Assembly (NCBI GenBank): GCA_046154185.1
Contig: JBJXGE010000083.1
Span: forward strand, 1-26,319
Source of the DNA: JBJXGE01 sp046154185
Lineage (GTDB): Bacteria > Planctomycetota > UBA8108 > UBA1146 > JAJFFE01
Direction: 5' to 3'
DNA: 26,319 bases
The notes under the pieces were generated by a model that worked only from the letters and a program-made list of their open reading frames with translations, was not told the origin of the DNA and ran no database searches. This document shows positions 7,872 through 15,023 of the stretch, in pieces. A program made the position numbers and the translations under genes. Every line of letters starts with the position of its first letter. Positions within the stretch are counted from its first letter, which is position 1.

Positions 7872-9575
7872 TTAGAAAACGTCCATTTGCGTGACGCGGT
7901 AAACTTCTTCGAGCGTGCTCACACCCATGCGAACTTTTTCGCAACCGTCCATGCGCAAAGTGCGCAGTTCGCCGGTCTCGACCGCTGACTGCTTGATCAC
8001 CGACGCGCTCGTGCGCGCAATCACTTGGTCGCGAATGCGTTCGTTGATGATCATGATTTCGTAGAGCGCCGTGCGGTCGTAAAGCCCGCGCCCGAGACAA
8101 GCGTCGCAGCCTTCGCCGCGGAACAACTGCCCATTCTTGAGATCCGAGCGCTTACTCTTGAGCTCGTGCAACTCGCCCTCGGATGGCGTGTAGCCGACTT
8201 TGCAGCGCGGGCAGATGACGCGCACCAAACGCTGCGCAACGACGCCGATGAGCGAACTCGACACGAGGTAAGGCTCGACACCGAGATCGATGAGCCGCGT
8301 CACGGCGCCGGCCGAGTCGTTGGTGTGCAAAGTGGAGAACACCAAGTGGCCGGTGTTCGCGGCTTGCACCGCAATCGCGGCGGTTTCCGGGTCGCGGATC
8401 TCGCCGACCATCATTACGTCAGGGTCTTGGCGCAGGAGCGAACGCAGGCCGGCCGCGAAAGTCAGACCTTTCTTCGTCGACACCTGGATCTGACTGATAT
8501 TCCCCATGTTGTATTCGATGGGGTCTTCGATCGTGATGATGTTCTTTTCGGCCGAGTTCACTTCGCCGAGGCTCGCGTACAACGTCGTGGTCTTGCCCGA
8601 GCCGGTCGGGCCCGTCACCAGGACGATCCCGTGCGAGCACGACAGCAAGTGGCGCATGAGCTGCAGATTGTGTTCGTTCAGCCCGATCTCTTCGAGCTTG
8701 TAGAGGCGCGCGCTCTTGTCGAGCAAACGAAACACGATGCGTTCGCCACCGGAGGTCGGCACGGACGAGATTCGCAGGTCGACCTCACCTTCGCCGACTT
8801 TGATCGTCGTGCGGCCGTCCTGCGGGAGTCGGCGCTCCGCGATGTCCATCTTGCCCATGATCTTGACGCGCGAGATGAGCGCTTCCTGCACTTTTTTCGG
8901 GATCACTTTGGAGTCGTAGAGGATGCCATCGATGCGATAGCGGACCTGCAAGCGATCTTCGTAAGGTTGCAGGTGAATATCGGACGCGCGCAGCTTGAGT
9001 GCCTCAAACAAGATCGTGTTCATCAACTTGATGATCGGCGCCTTGTTGGCGATATCGAGCACGTCTTCGGATTCGACGATCTCGGCCGCGAGCCCGAGAA
9101 TCTCATCATCCTCGAGCCCTTCGAGCAGCTCGTCGACGTCCGTCGAGGAACGCTGGTAGGCGCGGTTGATGAGCGAAGTAATCTCACCGCGCGGCGCGAC
9201 AACCGGTTCGACCGCGAAACCGACCATGCTCGCGAGGTCGTCCATCGGGTGAATATCGAGTGGGTCGCAGGTCGCAACCTTCAACACACCATTCGACTGC
9301 TCGACGCCGACCAAGTTGTAGTTACGCGCAAAATGCGCGGGCACTTTCTCGCGAAAGGTCGCCGGTACTTCGATGTCCTCGAGCTGCGCGAGATAGGGGA
9401 GTCGCAGCCGACGCGCCAGCATCTGCAACAGCGCGATTTCCGTGACGTAGCCTTTTTGCCGCAAGATGCGGTCGAGCGGCTCGCCGGAGAGCCGCTCATC
9501 CTCGAGGCACTCGGTGAGCTGTTGCTCACTCAAGTGCCCCTCGTGCACGAGGTCTTTGAAGAGCGCAAGCTTCAT
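7872..9575 (-). CDS. gspE: Type II secretion ATPase GspE
   Basis: The product is 567 aa. Visible motifs are Walker A GPTGSGKT (322-329), Asp box IITIEDPIE (346-354), Walker B region LRQDPDVMMVGEIRD (381-395), His box STLHTN (414-419) and a zinc tetracysteine (Cys455, Cys458, Cys490, Cys493). These define a secretion-type AAA ATPase that powers pseudopilus assembly on the cytoplasmic face. The N-terminal 1-140 resembles two tandem MshEN/T2SSE_N repeats, but the first lacks the RLG triplet used for c-di-GMP binding (it reads LALFKDLVHEGHLSEQQL). The ATG overlaps the gspD stop by 4 bp (9572-9575). Next comes gspF after 2 bp. No gspL, the usual membrane anchor of GspE, is in the window. Confidence 0.97.
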   Translation of the reverse strand: MKLALFKDLVHEGHLSEQQLTECLEDERLSGEPLDRILRQKGYVTEIALLQMLARRLRLPYLAQLEDIEVPATFREKVPAHFARNYNLVGVEQSNGVLKVATCDPLDIHPMDDLASMVGFAVEPVVAPRGEITSLINRAYQRSSTDVDELLEGLEDDEILGLAAEIVESEDVLDIANKAPIIKLMNTILFEALKLRASDIHLQPYEDRLQVRYRIDGILYDSKVIPKKVQEALISRVKIMGKMDIAERRLPQDGRTTIKVGEGEVDLRISSVPTSGGERIVFRLLDKSARLYKLEEIGLNEHNLQLMRHLLSCSHGIVLVTGPTGSGKTTTLYASLGEVNSAEKNIITIEDPIEYNMGNISQIQVSTKKGLTFAAGLRSLLRQDPDVMMVGEIRDPETAAIAVQAANTGHLVFSTLHTNDSAGAVTRLIDLGVEPYLVSSSLIGVVAQRLVRVICPRCKVGYTPSEGELHELKSKRSDLKNGQLFRGEGCDACLGRGLYDRTALYEIMIINERIRDQVIARTSASVIKQSAVETGELRTLRMDGCEKVRMGVSTLEEVYRVTQMDVF

Positions 9576-11866
9576 GGACGCTGTCTTTCGGGGCGCTGCG
9601 GATCGGCGCCGGCCGGCGCTGGTGCAACGGGCGTGGGAGCGGGCGTGTCGGTCTTGGGCGCCCCGTCGCCCGTGCGCGGCGGTCGCGCGCTCTTGGCTTC
9701 AAAGTTCTGGACTTTGATCTTCTCGTTGAACGACTTCGCGCTGTCGAGCGCTTCCTGCGTGAACTCTTGCTGCAACGTCGGGTAGTCGTCGTCGAGGATG
9801 TGCGCGGTGAGGAACACGTACAGGTTCTGGCGCGACTTCGACGACGCGCGCGATTGGAACAAGCGACCGATGATCGGCAGGTCGCCGAGGATCGGCACCT
9901 TGTCGACCACCAGTTCGGAGTTGTCGCGCGCCAAGCCGCCGATGATGTAGAGCTGACTATCGGGAATCGTCACGCGACTCGTGACGGTGTTCGTGGATTT
10001 GTCGGGCAGCGAGCCGCTACCAGTCGACGCACGCGCAAAGCTCGAGACTTCGAGCGTCAGGTCGAGCAGCACGACGTCGCGCGCGATCGTCGGGGTGAGT
10101 TTCAAGTCGATACCCGCGCGCTCCGAATCGAGGCCGGACGTCGAGGTCACTTGTCCTTGCGTCGTTTGCTCGTAGTAGATCTGCGTCTCGACGCGAATCT
10201 CGTTCTCTTGGTTGTCGTCCGCCAAGATGAATGGCGTCGCGAGGATTTCCGAGTTCGAGTCGGTCTTGATCGCGCGCAACAAGACGGGCAGTTGACCGTT
10301 GTTGCTCACGACGCCGAAGAAACCCGTCGTCGGCGCGGACGGGCTAAACACGCGATCGAAATTGTTGGGAAGTTGCTCGACGTCGATTGTCGAGAGCCCG
10401 AACGCGCTCATCGCCGCGACGCGCGTCGCTTCGTCGTCGAGGTTGCCGGCCAAGTACTCGAGCGTGTAGTTGAGGCTCGAGTTGTCGGCGACTTGTAAGA
10501 GCGCCGCCTCGAGAAAAACCTGGCGGCGCTTGACGTCGATGTCTTTCAAAATGCCGAGGATCATCTCGTACTCCTCGGGTTCCGCTTGGATCAAGATCGA
10601 GTTGGTCTCGTCGTGTGCGACGATGCGCGACGGCGTGACTTGCGCGGGCGTCGTGCCCGCGGCCGGCGGGGTCGTGCCGGGACGGGCGCGCGAGCCAGTC
10701 CCGGTCGTGCGCGACCGCGGCTGGCCGAGTTGTCCTTGCGACCCGTCGATGAGCTGCGTCACGGTGGTCTGCAGATCGGACGCCTTCAAGAAGCGCACGC
10801 GGTAGACATGGGTCAGGCTGCGTGTGAGCCGCAGTTTGCTGTCGAGTTCGTCGATCAGCGTCTGCACGAGCTCGAGTTCCTCTGGGCTCGTCGTTTGGAT
10901 GATGATTTTTTGCGTGCGGCTATCGGGGATGAGCTGCGTGACTTCGCCGCGCAAGATTCCCCGACTCGACGTCGCGGGAGCGCCACCCGCCGCGGCGGGA
11001 TTCGCGCCGCGACCTGAGCGACCGAGTGGTCCACTGGAAGTCTCGAGCGCTTGGCGGAGCAAGTCGACCATCTCGTACGCATCGGCGTAGTACAGCTCGC
11101 GCACTTCGAGGATCGTCTCGGGCCCCTTCACGTCGACATCGATGTACTTCACGAGTTCCTGAATGTGGCTCAGGATCGCGACCTTCGCCTTGATGATCAG
11201 TGTTTGGTTTTGCGGGAGAGGAACAATCGTAATGCTGCCACTCTTTGCGCCCCCTTGAACGCCGAGCAGGCTCTGTAACGCTGTGACGACCGTGGTGGAA
11301 TCGGCGAACTGCAATTGTAGGACGAGGGTCGCGATCCGATCGTCTTGTTGTGCCGGAAAGGAAGCGCCCTTCGAAAATATGTCGACGTTGTTGAACTTAT
11401 GTGCCCCTTCAGCGCCCCCTGGCTGCGCGCGTTGGGTGGTGCTTTCCATGGTGATCACTGCGACACCCTCGTCGGTCATTGCTTCGGAGACGTTGTAGCC
11501 GTTGATTTCTAGAAAGATCTTGAGCACTTCGTACTTGAGGGGCTGGATTTCTACGATGTTCTCGAACTCGATGTTGTCCGCGAAAGCCGGATCCTCGCTT
11601 GGGAACAACACGGTCTTGCCGGTGAGCACGCCGATAAGCTCCATGCAGCCCTTGATCGTGACCTTGCCTTTGCCGAGTGCGCCATCCTGGGGCGCGACGC
11701 TCTTCGTGGTGGTCGGCGTCGTTGGCTCCGCCGGCGGCGTGGGATCCTGTGCGTGAGCGCCGACTTCCATTCCGCCGACGAACAGCAGTGCTAACAGTCC
11801 GAGCGCGCCGCTTCGCCGCTGACCGCGCGACCGCGAACCGCGTTTCACTTGCAACAACTGATTCAT
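9572..11866 (-). CDS. gspD: Type II secretion outer-membrane secretin GspD
   Basis: The product is 764 aa from ATG 11866, chosen because GAGG sits six nt upstream and a Sec signal peptide follows (ALGLLALLFVGGMEVGAHA|Q, cut near 39-40). An upstream ATG at 11956 would bury it. The mature protein begins with a Pro/Thr linker, then N0 (about 66-140), N1 (about 178-245), N2 (about 250-345), N3 (about 350-447, with a long Gly/Pro/Thr insertion at 376-410) and the secretin barrel (about 450-692). The family signature VPILGDLPIIGRLFQS is at 656-671. A Pro-rich tail (about 728-764) ends it; no pilotin-binding motif is obvious. GspD forms the exit pore. It is first in the D-E-F run and divergent from the hybrid kinase gene. 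Confidence 0.96.
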   Translation of the reverse strand: MNQLLQVKRGSRSRGQRRSGALGLLALLFVGGMEVGAHAQDPTPPAEPTTPTTTKSVAPQDGALGKGKVTIKGCMELIGVLTGKTVLFPSEDPAFADNIEFENIVEIQPLKYEVLKIFLEINGYNVSEAMTDEGVAVITMESTTQRAQPGGAEGAHKFNNVDIFSKGASFPAQQDDRIATLVLQLQFADSTTVVTALQSLLGVQGGAKSGSITIVPLPQNQTLIIKAKVAILSHIQELVKYIDVDVKGPETILEVRELYYADAYEMVDLLRQALETSSGPLGRSGRGANPAAAGGAPATSSRGILRGEVTQLIPDSRTQKIIIQTTSPEELELVQTLIDELDSKLRLTRSLTHVYRVRFLKASDLQTTVTQLIDGSQGQLGQPRSRTTGTGSRARPGTTPPAAGTTPAQVTPSRIVAHDETNSILIQAEPEEYEMILGILKDIDVKRRQVFLEAALLQVADNSSLNYTLEYLAGNLDDEATRVAAMSAFGLSTIDVEQLPNNFDRVFSPSAPTTGFFGVVSNNGQLPVLLRAIKTDSNSEILATPFILADDNQENEIRVETQIYYEQTTQGQVTSTSGLDSERAGIDLKLTPTIARDVVLLDLTLEVSSFARASTGSGSLPDKSTNTVTSRVTIPDSQLYIIGGLARDNSELVVDKVPILGDLPIIGRLFQSRASSKSRQNLYVFLTAHILDDDYPTLQQEFTQEALDSAKSFNEKIKVQNFEAKSARPPRTGDGAPKTDTPAPTPVAPAPAGADPQRPERQRP

Positions 11867-11991
11867 CGGGTACCTCGCATCGCCTTTCCGCGAGAAGCTC
11901 GACCGCGTCGACCTTCCACTCCCGCTCAACCGCTGATTCACAAAATTGTCATTCATCGAAATTGACTTTCACTCGGGAACGATCGACGCAG

Positions 11992-12007
11992 GGCAAACGG
12001 GCGTCCA
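11992..12007 (-). promoter_or_regulatory. Weak sigma-54-like site upstream of gspD
   Basis: Minus strand TGGACGCCCGTTTGCC has TGG and TTGC at the exact -24/-12 spacing, but positions 4-7 do not match the consensus. Transcription would start near 11981, about 115 nt before gspD. The two palindromes would then lie at roughly -50 to -64 and -131 to -145, the usual place for activator sites. Confidence 0.3.
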
Positions 12008-12021
12008 ATTCGGAGAGCCCC

Positions 12022-12050
12022 CAAATAATTCACAGCGCGCTGTGAGTCAA
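12022..12050 (-). promoter_or_regulatory. Candidate sigma-70 promoter of gspD with palindromic spacer
   Basis: On the minus strand TTGACT (12045-12050) is followed, after exactly 17 nt, by TATTTG (12022-12027). The spacer is almost entirely the palindrome TCACAGCGCGCTGTGA (12030-12045). A dimeric regulator bound there would block RNA polymerase. The -35 is a 5/6 match and the -10 only 3/6. Confidence 0.4.
12030..12045. promoter_or_regulatory. 16-bp perfect palindrome, candidate operator
   Basis: TCACAGCGCGCTGTGA is its own reverse complement. Its half-sites TCACA/TGTGA are those of a CRP-like site but in inverted order, so I do not assign it to CRP. The position between two divergent genes and inside a promoter-like spacer supports a dimeric transcription factor site. 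Confidence 0.55.
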
Positions 12051-12110
12051 AGGTTTGTGTGCATTTCCGTCGGCCGCGACGGGCGGCTCCGCCGAACTGT
12101 GGTTGACGGG

Positions 12111-12125
12111 TACAAGCCGCTTGTA
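12111..12125. promoter_or_regulatory. 15-nt palindrome, candidate operator
   Basis: TACAAGC and GCTTGTA are perfect 7-bp inverted arms around one central C. It follows TTGACG (12103-12108), a -35-like hexamer for the rightward gene, and runs into TATCGT (12124-12129), although the 15-nt spacing is short for a sigma-70 promoter. It is about 100 bp upstream of the hybrid sensor start. Confidence 0.5.
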
Positions 12126-12148
12126 TCGTTTTGCAACAACCGTCGCCG

Positions 12149-12166
12149 GCGGGGCGTTCGCCCCGC
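12149..12166 (+). other. GC-rich hairpin in the leader of the hybrid sensor gene
   Basis: GCGGGGCG and CGCCCCGC form a perfect 8-bp inverted repeat with a two-base centre, giving a realistic 7-bp stem and GTTC tetraloop in RNA. No T-run follows on either strand, so it is not an intrinsic terminator; it could affect mRNA stability or simply be the loop of a structured leader. Confidence 0.45.
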
Positions 12167-12221
12167 GAATTGACGAAAGCGACATCGACCGGGATCATTC
12201 CTCCACCGCCAGGGAGACCAC

Positions 12222-14210
12222 ATGCAGCAGCCGATGCTCCGCGTGCTCCTGGTTACGTTTTATAAGGGCGACCTCGAACAGCTCTCGGCGGTGCTACGCG
12301 AATGCGCACCGAACGGCGTCACGGCGGTCGGCGTGCACAGCTATGCGGAAGCCCGCCGTCGCCTCGCGGCGACGAACGAGTTTGACCTTTGCATCGCCAC
12401 GAGTCGCATCGCGGCTGAACGTGCGCATGAGGCATTGGCGGCGCCGCTTGCAGCCCGCGGTATTCGCACTCCGCTGGTCCTCGTCGCCGACCCCGAGTTA
12501 TCCGATGTCGAGCGGACTCAGCTCGCGCTGGCGGGCCACGCCCTGTTGCCGCGCGTATCGGTCTGCGTGAGCAGCATGCGACGAGCGATCGACCACGCGC
12601 TCCGACCGGAGGCGGCGAATGATCCGCAACTTCATTCGGCCCTCGCGATTCTCGGCGCCGACGATGGAGTCTGGGATTGGGATTTGATTCGCGACGCGTG
12701 TTACTACTCCGAGCGGTGGAAGTCGCTGCTCGGTTATCGAAACGGCGAGCTCAGCGAAAGTTCCGCCGAGTGGTTTCGCCGCGTTCACGCCGATGATGTG
12801 CAAAGACTCAAGCACGCGCTCACTGCGCATCTCGAAGGTCGCACCGCCCATTGCGAATGCGAGTATCGCATTCTGCATCGCGACGGTGCTTATCGCTGGG
12901 TGCTCACGCGCGGCTCGGCGATCTACGACGCGGTGGGGCGCGTCGCCCGCATGGCCGGGACGCAAACGGACATCACCGGCCGCCGGCGCGCGGAACAGTC
13001 TTCCCGCCAAACCGAAGAGCAGCTTCACCACGCGCAAAAAATGGAAGCGATCTCCCGCTTCGCGGGTGGCGTCGCCAATGACTTCAATAATTTGTTGGCG
13101 GTAATTCTCGGCTATAGCGACTACTTGCTCGGTGAGGTCAAGGACAGCGGACGCATCACCGATGCGCTCGCCGAGATCAAAAAGTCGGCGGAACAAGCGA
13201 CGCAGTTTTCGCGGCTTTTGATGAGCTTCAGCCGCCAGCAACATCAGGATCCCCGCGTGGTGGATGTCGGCGCCGTCTTGCGCGAATTGGAGCCGCTCCT
13301 CCAACGACTGAACGGCGAGAAGATCGTGGTGGAGTTCGCGCACTGCGACGAACCCGCGCTCGTGCAAGTGGACGGAGGTCAAATCGAGCAAGCGCTCATG
13401 ATTCTGGTGATCAATGCGCGCGACGCCATGCCGAAAGGTGGGCTCTTACAACTCGGAGTGCGACTCTCGAGCGTCCCCGAGGCCCTCGCCGCGCGGACCG
13501 GCATCGCGCTCGGCCGGCACGTGCTGCTCACCGTGCGCGATACCGGTTGCGGCATGGATCAAGAAACCCTGACGCGAATCTTCGAGCCGTTCTACACAAC
13601 CAAACCGACGTCGCTCAACGGGGGCCTGGGACTCCCGGCGGTTTATTCGATCGTGCGGCGCTCCCACGGCGCCATGCAGGTCAAGAGTCGGCCCGGGCGC
13701 GGCACGTTGTTCGAGATCTATTTGCCGTACTTTGAGGGCGCGTCCGTTCCCGCGTCGGCGCGGAGCGCGCCGGTCGCGCTCAACGGCGCGCCGGCCGAGT
13801 CCCACGACGAAATCTTGCTGGTCGAGGACAACGACGCGGTGCGCACGCTCGTCGGCCACATTCTGAAGTCGATGGGGTATCGCGTGCACGTGGCGTCGAA
13901 TGACGACGAGGCCTTTAGCCTCTGTTCAGCGCATAAGTCGGAGTTGCGGTTATTGCTGACCGACGTCGTAATGCCGGGCCTCGGCGGCCGGGCGCTCGCG
14001 GATCGCATCAGCGCCATCTCGCCCGGCATCAAAGTGCTCTACATGTCCGGCTATTCCGGCGATCCACTGGTGCGGCGCGGCGTGGAAGAGCACGCGGATT
14101 TCATCCCGAAGCCGTTCACCGCCGAAGACCTGCACCGCAAGATTCGACAAGTGCTGAGCGCCGCGATGGACCCGGGGAAGGCCGGAGTACCGGCCATCCC
14201 TGGGCGTTAG
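12222..14210 (+). CDS. PAS hybrid sensor histidine-kinase homologue lacking the phospho-acceptor His
   Basis: The product is 662 aa; ATG 12222 has AGGGAG five nt upstream. In order: a pseudo-receiver (5-127) with Ala59 where the phosphorylated Asp would be; a PAS/PAC module (about 139-255, YYSERWKSLLGY, HRDGAYRWVLTRGS); a DHp domain (about 270-340); an HATPase domain with N-box ILVINARDAMP (395-403), G1 DTGCGMD (440-446), FEPFYTTK and a G2 remnant NGGLGLPAVY (466-475); and a C-terminal receiver (530-645) with Glu535/Asp536, Asp581 and Lys630 intact. The DHp H-box reads FAGGVANDFNNLLAV: Asn286 (codon 13077-13079) stands where this family has His (GGxAHDFNN). It cannot autophosphorylate at the standard site. 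No membrane segment, so it is cytoplasmic. Divergent from gspD, suggesting a regulatory role there; this link is inference. Confidence 0.88.
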   Translation: MQQPMLRVLLVTFYKGDLEQLSAVLRECAPNGVTAVGVHSYAEARRRLAATNEFDLCIATSRIAAERAHEALAAPLAARGIRTPLVLVADPELSDVERTQLALAGHALLPRVSVCVSSMRRAIDHALRPEAANDPQLHSALAILGADDGVWDWDLIRDACYYSERWKSLLGYRNGELSESSAEWFRRVHADDVQRLKHALTAHLEGRTAHCECEYRILHRDGAYRWVLTRGSAIYDAVGRVARMAGTQTDITGRRRAEQSSRQTEEQLHHAQKMEAISRFAGGVANDFNNLLAVILGYSDYLLGEVKDSGRITDALAEIKKSAEQATQFSRLLMSFSRQQHQDPRVVDVGAVLRELEPLLQRLNGEKIVVEFAHCDEPALVQVDGGQIEQALMILVINARDAMPKGGLLQLGVRLSSVPEALAARTGIALGRHVLLTVRDTGCGMDQETLTRIFEPFYTTKPTSLNGGLGLPAVYSIVRRSHGAMQVKSRPGRGTLFEIYLPYFEGASVPASARSAPVALNGAPAESHDEILLVEDNDAVRTLVGHILKSMGYRVHVASNDDEAFSLCSAHKSELRLLLTDVVMPGLGGRALADRISAISPGIKVLYMSGYSGDPLVRRGVEEHADFIPKPFTAEDLHRKIRQVLSAAMDPGKAGVPAIPGR

Positions 14211-14249
14211 TCTGTGGGCCCTTCAGGCCCGGCTGATTTTATTTGAGGA
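14211..14249. terminator. Weak terminator between convergent genes
   Basis: A GGGCC/GGCCC stem (14216-14220 with 14226-14230, loop CTTCA) is followed on the plus strand by the T-rich GATTTTATTT (14235-14244). A second hairpin, GGCCGG-AGTA-CCGGCC (14180-14195), lies in the last codons of the sensor gene. The gap separates the plus-strand sensor from the minus-strand secretin N-domain gene. The stem is short and the T-run is offset by a few bases. Confidence 0.4.
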
Positions 14250-15023
14250 TCATTGCTTCACGTCGAGTCGTTGCAGGATTTCCTCGACGTCGCGCCAGAT
14301 TTGCGGGGGGACCCGCATCAGCAGGGAGTTGCTCTCTCGATGCGTCACGACGTGGAGGGGCGCGCGGTCCCACGCTTTGTGGAGACGCTCCGCGAGTTCA
14401 TCGGCGCGCAGATAGCGGCAGCGCCAGCTCTTCAAGAGTTCGCGATCCTCCGTCGGCACGGGCGGGACATCGTACGCCGCGAGGAGCGCGAGGTATTGTT
14501 CGAGTCGCACGGGCGATGTGTAGCGGAAGAGCAACTTTTGCGTGCGCGGATCCGGGATAACGCGCGTGCGATCATCGACCGGTACTTGGTCCGTCTCGGC
14601 CTTCTCGATCTCCTTCAGCAAATACTCGGCGGCCGCGCCGGCATCGACGTGCCGCACGAGCGCGATTTCGATCTCATATGGCAGCTCGGCCTGTGGCCGC
14701 CGCATCGGCGCGCTCATCGCGAAGAGCCAAGGCTTGCCGTCCGTGCCGCTGATGGACAGCACATACACTCCCGCCGCGCGCAACGCGGCTTCGACGTTGA
14801 ATCGATTCGCGGCGTCGATCGCGAGCGGCGCGAACGTCCACACGACTTGTTCGATGAGGTGCGGCTCGTCCGTGATCACTTCGCACGCCTCAATCGCCGC
14901 GAGCGCGTTGAGCGCGACGCGCGCCGGCATCGGACCCGCCGGCAAGCGGCTCTCGAGCGCGGTGCTCGCGTCGCCGTTGAGGCTGAACCAGGCGGCGAAT
15001 GTCAGCACCGTCACGCTGTTCAT
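14250..15023 (-). CDS. Secretin N-domain protein without the pore domain (GspD-like)
   Basis: The product is 257 aa. A short hydrophobic N-terminus (SVTVLTFAAWFSL) may be a signal sequence. The rest matches the periplasmic ring domains of the GspD at 9572-11866: VIPDPRTQKLLFRYTSP (155-171) against VIPDSRTQKIIIQTTSP-type sequence in GspD, and ESNSLLMRVPPQIWRDVEEI (230-249) against its TNSILIQAEPEEYEMILGIL. I read an N0-like part (about 33-105), one ring domain (about 117-188) and another (about 198-256). It stops at LQRLDVKQ, exactly where GspD (KDIDVKR) enters the barrel, so it cannot form a pore. Its ATG overlaps the upstream sigma-54 activator stop by 4 bp, so it belongs to the kinase operon. 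It might bind GspD or cargo in the periplasm. Not a recent truncation: no barrel remnant follows. Confidence 0.78.
   Translation of the reverse strand: MNSVTVLTFAAWFSLNGDASTALESRLPAGPMPARVALNALAAIEACEVITDEPHLIEQVVWTFAPLAIDAANRFNVEAALRAAGVYVLSISGTDGKPWLFAMSAPMRRPQAELPYEIEIALVRHVDAGAAAEYLLKEIEKAETDQVPVDDRTRVIPDPRTQKLLFRYTSPVRLEQYLALLAAYDVPPVPTEDRELLKSWRCRYLRADELAERLHKAWDRAPLHVVTHRESNSLLMRVPPQIWRDVEEILQRLDVKQ

Larger units (their letters stand above)
11867..12221. promoter_or_regulatory. Divergent control region between gspD and the hybrid sensor gene
   Basis: This 355-bp segment must hold promoters for both directions. It contains a 16-bp perfect palindrome (12030-12045), an odd palindrome with 7-bp arms (12111-12125), a GC hairpin (12149-12166), a sigma-70-like and a sigma-54-like candidate for gspD, and a good ribosome site AGGGAG (12211-12216) for the rightward gene. 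No gene is evident inside it. Confidence 0.65.

Noticed and set aside
8025..9785. A 586-codon open frame on the plus strand opposite gspE, and similar long frames opposite the sigma-54 activator (15317-16954) and kelch gene (1268-2836)
   Set aside because: They are antisense shadows produced by GC-rich codon bias. The opposite strand carries full, recognisable proteins, and the shadow products are Arg/His-rich without domains.
9572..11956. Longer gspD start at 11956
   Set aside because: It would place 30 residues before a clear signal peptide and has a weaker ribosome site than ATG 11866.
12149..12166. GC hairpin considered as a terminator
   Set aside because: No T-run on either strand, and it lies upstream of the sensor gene it would have to precede, not after a gene.
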